The notes under the pieces: model-generated | Told to the model about the DNA's origin: nothing | Database searches by the model: none | What the model saw: the letters and a program-made list of their open reading frames with translations, nothing else | NCBI GenBank assembly: GCA_963726405.1 | Contig: CAVSCF010000004.1 | Location: 1 to 64,000, forward strand | DNA: 64,000 nucleotides | Reading direction: 5' to 3' | Origin: JAOUJD01 sp963726405 | GTDB taxonomy: Bacteria; Pseudomonadota; Gammaproteobacteria; Burkholderiales; Burkholderiaceae_F | Part shown: positions 55,054-62,064 of the stretch, piece after piece | Position numbering within the stretch: the stretch's first letter is position 1 | Layout of the letters: each line of letters starts with the position of its first letter | Program-made: the position numbers and the translations under genes

Positions 55054-55956
55054 CTACTCGGCGGCCGCGACCAATTTGCGCAGCCGCGGGGTGGCAAAGT
55101 CGAGGAAAGCACGCAGGTTGGCCGAGAGCAGTCGCCCGTGCGGATACACGATCTGGGACGGGATCGGCGCCGCGGACTCCTCCGGCAACACCACCTTGAG
55201 GCGACCGGCGCGCACCGCGGCCGCCACCTGATAGCTGAGGAAGCGTCCCCACCCGAGCCCGGCCTCGCACGCAGCCAATGCCGCGTCCACCTGGTTGGAG
55301 ACGAGCACGCTGGCCACCTTTACGCGCAATGCGCGACCGCTGCGCTCGAAGCTCCACTCGTCGGAGGGCCCCATGCCGGTGAAGCTCACACAGGGCGCGG
55401 ACTTCAAGTCCTCGGCGCTCTGTGGCCGCCCCAAGCGACGCAGCAGCGCCGGGCTGCCGACGATCACGCGACGGACCTGGCCGAGAGGTACCGCCACCAG
55501 CGTCGAGTCCTGCAACCGTGCGATGCGCAAGGCTGCATCGACTCCTTCCTCGAGCATGTCGACCACGCGGTCGAGCAGCAGCAGTTCCACCTGCACTCCC
55601 TCATGACGTGCCAGGAACTCGTTGACGACCGGCGCCAAGTACAGCCGCCCGAACAGCACAGGCGCGGTCAGTCGTAGCCGCCCGCGCGGTTGCACCCGTC
55701 GCGAGCGCAGCTGCGCTTCGGCCTCGTCTACCGCGCCGAGGATGGTGCGGCAGCGCTCGAAGTACTCCTTCCCTTCGTCGGTCAGCGCCATGCGGCGCGT
55801 GGTGCGGTTCAGCAGCCGCACGCCCAGTTCCGCCTCCAGCGCGGCCAGCAGGCGCACGACCGACGGCTGGGACACGTCGAGCGCCCGGGCCGCCGCTGTG
55901 AGGCTCCCGAGTTCAACGATGCGCACGAACGTCTGCATGCGTCGGAATTTGTCCAT
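55054..55956 (-). CDS. LysR-family transcriptional regulator
   Basis: This 300-residue regulator has an N-terminal winged helix-turn-helix (FVRIVELGSLTAAARALDVSQ, SVVRLLAALEAELGVRLLNRT) and a periplasmic-binding-protein-like effector domain (about 90-295). It is divergent from an AhpD-like gene, with a perfect inverted repeat (56003-56025) between them. LysR proteins typically control their divergent neighbour and themselves, so the AhpD-like and PNPOx-fusion genes are the likely targets. Confidence 0.93.
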   Translation of the reverse strand: MDKFRRMQTFVRIVELGSLTAAARALDVSQPSVVRLLAALEAELGVRLLNRTTRRMALTDEGKEYFERCRTILGAVDEAEAQLRSRRVQPRGRLRLTAPVLFGRLYLAPVVNEFLARHEGVQVELLLLDRVVDMLEEGVDAALRIARLQDSTLVAVPLGQVRRVIVGSPALLRRLGRPQSAEDLKSAPCVSFTGMGPSDEWSFERSGRALRVKVASVLVSNQVDAALAACEAGLGWGRFLSYQVAAAVRAGRLKVVLPEESAAPIPSQIVYPHGRLLSANLRAFLDFATPRLRKLVAAAE

Positions 55957-56002
55957 GAAGAGATTATGCCGTCAAAACATCAAACAGCGATAAGTCGTGG
56001 TT

Positions 56003-56025
56003 ATTACTGCGATTGTTGCAGTAAT
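56003..56025. promoter_or_regulatory. Candidate LysR binding site (inverted repeat)
   Basis: ATTACTGC-GATTGTT-GCAGTAAT is a perfect 8-base inverted repeat with a 7-base spacer. It lies 47 bases upstream of the LysR ATG and 110 bases upstream of the divergent AhpD-like gene. It fits the LysR rule of T-N11-A within dyad symmetry, and the surrounding DNA is AT-rich. Binding is inferred. Confidence 0.7.
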
Positions 56026-56134
56026 GAAATGACCGCCGCCCCATATTTCACCGAATCGATAGCGGCCACGATGCGCTCCGTCGTTTCCTACAACCCGACT
56101 CAACGTCATAAGCACCCAACGAAAGGAATTCACC

Positions 56135-56695
56135 ATGGCTCGCGTACAAGTCGTCGACCCCCGCACCGCTACCGGCCCGGCCAAGTCCCTGCTGGACGCC
56201 GTGCAGGCGCAACTCGGCGTCACACCCAACTTCATCCGAGTTCTGGCGAACTCACCCAAGGCGCTGGAGGGCTTTCTCGGCCTGTACGGCGCGCTGGGCG
56301 GCTTCTCCGTTGACAAGGCGACCCAGGAGCGCATCGCGCTCGCGGTGGCCGAGAGCAACGCCTGCCAGTACTGCGTCTCCGCGCATACCGCGATCGGCCG
56401 AGGCGCCGGCCTGTCGAACGAGGAGATGGCGCTCAACCGCCAGGGCCGCTCGTCCGCGGACGCGAAGGCCGCGGGCGCGGTGGCGCTGAGCAAGGCGCTG
56501 AACGACAACCTCGGCGAGATCACTGCCGCCGAACTGGATGCCGCGCGTGCAGCCGGACTCAACGACGGCGAGATCATCGAGGTGATCACGGTGGTCGCAC
56601 TGAACGTGTTCACCAATCTGCTGGGCAAGGCCACGCGAGTGGAAATCGACTTTCCCAAGGTCGAACTGATGGGCTCGCTGAAGGCAGCCGCCTAG
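56135..56695 (+). CDS. AhpD-like carboxymuconolactone decarboxylase family protein
   Basis: This 186-residue helical protein has the AhpD-type active site C77-Q-Y-C80 with histidine H84, used for thiol-based peroxidase or related redox chemistry. The second helix pair contains a late EIIEVITVVALNVFTNLL typical of the family. AAAGGA precedes the ATG. It is the first gene of a two-gene unit with the PNPOx-reductase-ferredoxin fusion and faces the LysR gene. It might be reduced directly by that fusion protein. Confidence 0.88.
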   Translation: MARVQVVDPRTATGPAKSLLDAVQAQLGVTPNFIRVLANSPKALEGFLGLYGALGGFSVDKATQERIALAVAESNACQYCVSAHTAIGRGAGLSNEEMALNRQGRSSADAKAAGAVALSKALNDNLGEITAAELDAARAAGLNDGEIIEVITVVALNVFTNLLGKATRVEIDFPKVELMGSLKAAA

Positions 56696-56754
56696 CACTG
56701 TCCAATTCCGCCCGCGCGACAACGCGGGCGGCAGCACCCAGGGAGGACGCAAAA

Positions 56755-58344
56755 ATGGCCCGCAACTTCTCAGAACTCGCGTTTACGCCAACGGTACGGG
56801 CGGTGCAGAGGCGCATGGGCAGCCGCGCTGGGTACGCCACGCTTGACGACCCGCTCGTCCAGCGCAATGCGCTGAGCTCGATAGAGATCGAGTTCATCAC
56901 CGCCAGCGACAGCTTCTTCCAGGCCTCTGTTGGCGAAAACGGCTGGCCGTACGTCCAGCACCGGGGCGGTCCACCGGGGTTCCTCAAAGTGCTGGGCCCG
57001 CAGACCATTGCCTACGCCGACTTCCGCGGCAACGCGCAGTACATCAGCGTCGGCAACCTGACGGGCGACGATCGCGTGTCCCTGATCCTGATGGACTACG
57101 CCGAGAAGCGTCGCCTGAAGCTATGGGGGCGTGCCCGCCTGGTGGAGTTGCACGACGACCCCGAGGGGATCATCGATCAACTGGAGCTGCCTCACTACCG
57201 GGCGCGCGTGGAGCGCGGCGTCGTCATCACCGTCGAGGCGTTCGACTGGAACTGCCCGCAGCACATCACGCCCCGCTACACCGAGGCCCAGGTCGCGGCC
57301 ACCCAGGCATCGCTGCGCGCCGAGGTCACCGAGCTGCGCGCAGCACTCGCGCACATTGATCCGGTCGCCGTCGAGACCGAGCTGGGAAGCGGCCCGCTTG
57401 CCCTGGTGGTCACCGGCGTGCGGCAAGTCACACCTGACATCCGCGCCTACGAGTTGCGCGCGGCCGACGGGAGTCTGCTCCCGAAGGTGCTGGCCGGCGC
57501 CCACCTCGACCTTCCACTTCGCCTGCCCGACGGGCGTGAACAGACACGCCGCTACTCGATCGCGTCGGATCCCGCGCAGCGCGATCGCTACGAAGTGGCC
57601 GTGCTGCGCGAACCGCACGGAAGTGGCGGGTCGGCGGCGGTTCACGAGCTCTACAACATCGGCCTGAGGCTGAACACAGCGCGTCCGGGGAACGGCTTCC
57701 CGCTTCACGAAGACGCTCGCCCGGCGGTGCTCGTGGCGGGTGGCATCGGCATTACTCCTCTGAAGGCCATGGCGCACGAGCTGGCCGCCCGCGGGATACC
57801 GTTCGTACTGCACTACGCAGGGCGGACCCCAAGTCGGTTCGCCTTCCTCGACGAGCTGCGCTCGCTCTTCGGCGCGCAGCTTCGCCTTTACAACAGCGCC
57901 GCCGGCGAGAGAATGAACCTGGCGGCGCTCGTTGCCGCGGCGCCGGCCGAAGCGATGTTCTACGTCTGCGGCCCCGCGCGACTGATCGATGGCATGCATG
58001 CAGCCGCAACAGCGTGCGATTTGCCGCCCGACCGCGTGCGCCACGAGCGCTTCGCCGCCCCTGCCGTGACCGGCGATCGCGCACTCGTCGTCGAACTCAA
58101 ACGCAGCCGCCGCTCCGTGCCGGTGGCGGCCGATCAGAGCATCCTCGATGCCGTTCAGGCTTCAGGGGTCGACGCGCCCGCCGCCTGCCGCACCGGAACC
58201 TGCGGCACCTGTGCGGTCAAGGTACTCGACGGCGAACCCGTGCACCGCGACAGCGTGCTGACCGAGGAAGACCGGACGACCGGCCGCAAGATGTGCATCT
58301 GTGTGTCACGGGCGCAGGGTGGACATCTGCAACTCGACCTGTAG
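56755..58344 (+). CDS. PNPOx-like / ferredoxin reductase / 2Fe-2S ferredoxin fusion protein
   Basis: This 529-residue protein joins an FMN-binding pyridoxamine-phosphate-oxidase-like domain (about 40-170; GWPYVQHRGGPPGFLKVL, NAQYISVGNL), a ferredoxin-NADP-reductase part (about 210-425) and a C-terminal 2Fe-2S ferredoxin. The reductase part carries RRYSIASDP for flavin and VAGGIGITPLKAMA for NAD(P)H. The ferredoxin cysteines are 478, 483, 486 and 514 or 516. NAD(P)H electrons would pass through flavin to the iron-sulfur cluster and then to an acceptor. GGGAGG precedes the ATG. The AhpD-like protein encoded just upstream is a plausible acceptor. Confidence 0.88.
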   Translation: MARNFSELAFTPTVRAVQRRMGSRAGYATLDDPLVQRNALSSIEIEFITASDSFFQASVGENGWPYVQHRGGPPGFLKVLGPQTIAYADFRGNAQYISVGNLTGDDRVSLILMDYAEKRRLKLWGRARLVELHDDPEGIIDQLELPHYRARVERGVVITVEAFDWNCPQHITPRYTEAQVAATQASLRAEVTELRAALAHIDPVAVETELGSGPLALVVTGVRQVTPDIRAYELRAADGSLLPKVLAGAHLDLPLRLPDGREQTRRYSIASDPAQRDRYEVAVLREPHGSGGSAAVHELYNIGLRLNTARPGNGFPLHEDARPAVLVAGGIGITPLKAMAHELAARGIPFVLHYAGRTPSRFAFLDELRSLFGAQLRLYNSAAGERMNLAALVAAAPAEAMFYVCGPARLIDGMHAAATACDLPPDRVRHERFAAPAVTGDRALVVELKRSRRSVPVAADQSILDAVQASGVDAPAACRTGTCGTCAVKVLDGEPVHRDSVLTEEDRTTGRKMCICVSRAQGGHLQLDL

Positions 58345-58752
58345 CGCAGTGCCTTGATCGGAATGGCTCCATGGGCACGTCCATGCCGCTCACCATTGTC
58401 CCAGCCACTCCCGCGAGGAAGGTACGCACTTTGACGAATCTGTGCGGGCGCCCCGGTCACCTCGGCCCGCAGTAAAAGGCTCCCTATTAGGCAGTGTCGC
58501 GCTGCATGCTGTACACATCCAGACTCGACTTCGCGTGAACTTCACAGTCCGCTCTCCGCCAAGACTGTCGAAGGAGCTTGAAGACGGCTTGTGGCCGAAA
58601 AGCGCCCGTCGCTCAACTGACGCTTCGCGACCCTTTGCGGTTTCTAGCGAGGCTGGCTCGCACGAAGCCGACCTTGAGAAGGGGAATGAGCCAAGGTTGA
58701 AATTCCCAGCTGCCGTTATTCGTCGCCTGGATCGCGGCAGCGTCGGGTGTCG
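58345..58752. other. Intergenic region, no intact gene
   Basis: About 400 bases lie between the fusion gene and the convergent esterase gene. A GGCCGAAAAGCG-type repeat occurs at 58591-58613; no recognisable protein is encoded. Confidence 0.5.
58591..58613. repeat. GGCCGAAAAGCG-type intergenic repeat
   Basis: GTGGCCGAAAAGCGCCCGTC shares its core with the site at 50021-50040 and with three more degenerate sites in the window, always outside genes. Confidence 0.45.
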
Positions 58753-59601
58753 TCACTTCAGAAAGCCCATATCCCGCAGGAACGAAACACTGGCCTCGCC
58801 GGCCTCTCGGCTGACGTTCTGATCGATGGACGCGTAGTCATCCTGCTTCAGGAGATTGCGAACAAACATATGGCCGACGTTCCCATAAAGCTTCAACACG
58901 CAAATGTTGCCGTTGGCCACCATCCTTTCGCAGAACGCGATCGCCCCGTCGGCAGGCGTGACGGAGTCCCTCTCGCCTTGCACGATGAGGGTCGGGGGCA
59001 GGTTGGGTCCGATATGGAGATCCGGCGACAGCGCGGCCGCTTGTGCGGCTCCGCCGGAGAGCTTCTGAAACGGCTTCGATTGAGCCACTGAGACGGCTGG
59101 CGAGCCGAGAATCAGAACGTTCGGCTTGGCAGAGATATCGCTGCCGTAGGGCTCGCTGAATACCGCTGCCGAGGCCGCGAGGTGACCACCGGCCGACTCG
59201 CCAAGTACGGCAATCCTGGTCGGATCTATGCGCAGTCGGCTCGACTGCGACCTCATCCACCGGATGGCCGATCTAACGTCTGCGAGAGCATCGAAGGGTG
59301 TGACGGTCGATCCATTGGACAAGCGGTATTCGAGGGACAGCGCCAACATTCCCAGCGACGCATAGGGCGCCGCGTCCGCATCCATCCAGCTGGCATCCCC
59401 TCTGTTCCAATCGCCGCCGTGGATGAGGAGAATCGCCGCGCGCATTCCAGGCGTGCTGTTCGGCGGCTCGAAGATCCGGACAATGAGAGGGCCACCGGAG
59501 CCCTCGATCTCCTCGATTCGCGTGGGCTTTGTCTCCGCCGCGGACGCACAGAGAGACGCGGCGAAGATGATGATGACCCCAATGAGACGTGCTCGGTTCA
59601 T
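58753..59601 (-). CDS. Exported alpha/beta hydrolase (esterase-like)
   Basis: This 282-residue protein has a signal peptide (cleavage near CASAAE) and an alpha/beta-hydrolase fold. It has oxyanion-hole HGG at 61-63, nucleophile S136 in GESAGG, an acid in the GERDSVTPADG loop and the catalytic histidine in GNVGHMF. HGG plus GESAG is typical of the hormone-sensitive-lipase-like esterase group. The export signal suggests it acts in the periplasm. The start at 59601 is chosen because it gives a proper signal peptide; an in-frame start at 59661 would add 20 residues. Confidence 0.85.
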   Translation of the reverse strand: MNRARLIGVIIIFAASLCASAAETKPTRIEEIEGSGGPLIVRIFEPPNSTPGMRAAILLIHGGDWNRGDASWMDADAAPYASLGMLALSLEYRLSNGSTVTPFDALADVRSAIRWMRSQSSRLRIDPTRIAVLGESAGGHLAASAAVFSEPYGSDISAKPNVLILGSPAVSVAQSKPFQKLSGGAAQAAALSPDLHIGPNLPPTLIVQGERDSVTPADGAIAFCERMVANGNICVLKLYGNVGHMFVRNLLKQDDYASIDQNVSREAGEASVSFLRDMGFLK

Positions 59602-59868
59602 GGATGACCTCACGAGGAAAGAGAGGCGTAACGCCGTGCTGAACGGGCACCCCCCCAGCAAGGGCTCTCCGCTCTTGCTGCACTACCTGCTTCCGCTACC
59701 GGCCGATTGTCACCGCGCTCAGGTAGGACCGCAATTGGCGGCGGTCCCGCAGCCGTGATTCGGGGCGCCCCCACGTGTTCCGAACAGACTTCGTCGAGCT
59801 TGCACCGAAAGTTCCGAACGCAATTTCGGAGTTCCGAACTTGTCTATTCCTGACCAAGCCGCCCACGC

Positions 59869-61191
59869 TCACCTCAACTGCAGCAAATCGGCCGCCGAGC
59901 CGGGCTCAGCGACGCGCGACGCGAGCACCTTGTCGATGCGGTGATGGTCCATGTCGACGATCTCGAACTTCCATCCCTGCCAATCGACCGTGTCGGCGAC
60001 CGCGGGCACGCGGCCGAGCAGCAGCATCATCATTCCGGAGAGCGTGTTGTAGCGCCCGAGTTCCTCTTCCGGCGCGGCGCTGAATCCCAGGCGGTCCTTC
60101 AACTCGGGGATGGGAATCAGCCCGTCGAGCAGCCAGGACCCGTCGGCCCGCTGCACCGCCCAGGAGTCGTCCCCGCGCGGCGTCTTGAATTCCCCGGCGA
60201 TTGCCTCGAACAGATCCTGCAGCGTGACCAGTCCCTGGACCTCGCCGTACTCGTCCACCACGAGGGCGAGGTGGCTGGTCGACGAGCGGAAGTTCTCGAG
60301 CAGTTCCATGCCGGTCAGCGATTCTGGCACGTAGACCGCCGGCTCCAGCGCGCCGGCGATGTCGAGCGCTTCCCCGCGGATGTTCTGCTGAAGGAGACGG
60401 CGCGCGCTCGCAATGCCGAGAACGTCGCGCATGCCACCGCGGCACACCGGGAAGCGGGACCGCTCCGACTCGAGGACCTTGCGCAGGTTCTCCTCGTGCG
60501 GATCCTCCAGGTCGAGATACACGATGTCCGACCGGGGCGTCATCAGGGAGGCGATCTGGCGGTCATCGAGCCGGAACACGTTGCGCACCATCGCGCGCTC
60601 CTGCTCGTCGATCACGCCGGACTCCGAGCCTTCCTTGATCAGCTGATGGATCTCTTCCTCGGTCACCGCGTTTACCGACGTGTTGCGAACCCCGACCACC
60701 CGCAGGAGCACGTCGGTGGATCCCGAGAGCAGGCGAACGAACGGCTTGGTCGCGGCCGCCATCCACGTGATGGGCCGCGCGACGCGGCGCGCGACCGCCT
60801 CGGACGACATCTGGCCGAGGCGCTTGGGCACGAGTTCGCCGAAGACAATCGCGAAATACGTGACCACCACCACGACGAGCCCGGTGGCGCCCAGGCGCGC
60901 GTAATCCCGCTCGACCCCCAGCCGGATCAGCCATTCCCCGAGCGGAGCTGCGAGGGCGGCCTCGCCGACGATGCCGCTCAGGATGCCGATGGTGGTGATG
61001 CCGACCTGCACCGTGGAAAGGAAGCGCGTCGGGTCCTCGTTCAGCGCGAGGGCCGCGGCCGCACCCAGGTCGCCCCGGTCGACGAGCGTCTGCAGGCGAC
61101 CGCGTCGCGCGGTGACCAGCGCGATTTCAGACATCGCGAAGACCCCGTTCAGCAGGATCAGTCCGAAGAGAAACAGGATCTCGAAGGGCAT
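59869..61191 (-). CDS. CNNM/CorC family protein (DUF21-CBS-CorC_HlyC)
   Basis: This 440-residue inner-membrane protein has a DUF21 transmembrane domain (about 1-190, beginning EILFLFGLILLNGVFAMSEIAL). A CBS-domain pair (about 205-335, with MTPRSDIVYLDLED and VDEYGEVQGLVTLQDLFEAI) and a C-terminal CorC/HlyC domain (about 345-430) follow. These proteins are linked to magnesium/cobalt efflux or resistance, and older annotations call them hemolysin-like. CGGAG stands before the ATG. It is a single gene next to remnants. Confidence 0.9.
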   Translation of the reverse strand: MPFEILFLFGLILLNGVFAMSEIALVTARRGRLQTLVDRGDLGAAAALALNEDPTRFLSTVQVGITTIGILSGIVGEAALAAPLGEWLIRLGVERDYARLGATGLVVVVVTYFAIVFGELVPKRLGQMSSEAVARRVARPITWMAAATKPFVRLLSGSTDVLLRVVGVRNTSVNAVTEEEIHQLIKEGSESGVIDEQERAMVRNVFRLDDRQIASLMTPRSDIVYLDLEDPHEENLRKVLESERSRFPVCRGGMRDVLGIASARRLLQQNIRGEALDIAGALEPAVYVPESLTGMELLENFRSSTSHLALVVDEYGEVQGLVTLQDLFEAIAGEFKTPRGDDSWAVQRADGSWLLDGLIPIPELKDRLGFSAAPEEELGRYNTLSGMMMLLLGRVPAVADTVDWQGWKFEIVDMDHHRIDKVLASRVAEPGSAADLLQLR

Positions 61192-61401
61192 CACAACGCT
61201 CCGCAGTGTTTCCCGGTCTCGCGCGAGAACTGACCGCTCCAGCACGGCCGGAAAGCGTTTTGATCGTAGCCGACCGCACCGCGGACGGGGGTTTCGGCCT
61301 GGATCAAGGCGCCGGCGGCAAGCGACGGTCGATCCTCGCTGGGGCCGGGCCGCCCAAGGCAAACTGCCCGGCGTCGTCGGTCTCCGTACGCGAAACGGTC
61401 A

Positions 61402-61638
61402 GTGATCTCCTTCCGCATTCGTCGGCGCACTCCCTGGGCAATTGCCCTGGCTGCGCTCGTCTGCGCGCTTCCGCTACCGCTGGCCGCCCAGGCCATCACC
61501 TTTCTCGTGATCGTCGCGATGACCGGGTGGGGCGGCGAGAGCGACAAGCGCGCAGCCGGCGAGGCCGGATTCGGCAACCACCTGGTCAAGCCGATCGATC
61601 CCGAGGAGCTTCGCAAGCTGCTGCACCGGTGCCGCTGA
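61402..61638 (+). pseudogene. Response-regulator receiver fragment fused behind a signal-like leader
   Basis: A GTG-started frame of 78 residues begins with a signal-peptide-like stretch (PWAIALAALVCALPLPLAAQA). It then reads VIVAMTGWGGESDKRAAGEA and HLVKPIDPEELRKLL, which is the C-terminal third of a receiver domain with its conserved lysine region. The phosphorylation aspartate and N-terminal half are absent. It looks like a deletion product joining two unrelated gene pieces. Confidence 0.6.
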
Positions 61639-61935
61639 GCGCCCTCGATCATCTCCGGCCGTGTCGTCGCCTGGGTCAGCACCTCGGGCAAGACGAACAA
61701 CGGCTGGGTGCAATTCACGTCCAGCGGCGCCGACGAAACGCTCGTCCACCTCGAACTCCAGTACGAGCCCGCGGGTTTCTTCGAAAACGTCGGCAATGCA
61801 CCTGGCTTCGTCGAGCGCCGCATCGAAGGCGATTTCGAGGACCTCAAGCGGTTCATCGAAAGCCGCGGCCAGGAGACGGGTGCGTGGCGCGGCACTCTGC
61901 ACCAGGGTCGCGAGACCAGCGATTCGAATTCCTGA
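61639..61935 (+). pseudogene. SRPBCC/cyclase-family remnant (C-terminal half)
   Basis: Immediately after the preceding stop, one frame reads ISGRVVAWVSTSGKTNNGWV, then LVHLELQYEPAGFFENVGNA, then FVERRIEGDFEDLKRFIESRG. This is the second half of a START-like cyclase/dehydrase (SRPBCC) protein. No start codon or N-terminal half is found. It is a truncated gene next to the receiver fragment. Confidence 0.65.
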
Positions 61936-62064
61936 TCCAGCCGTCCGCAGCGATGCTGGCGGAAGTCATCAGCCAACGTGTCTGACGACGTGTTTCTCCA
62001 GGGGGCTGCCGCGCGGCTCAAGCGGCTGTGACGGCCGTCCCCTGTTTCACTGCCGGCACGCGCC

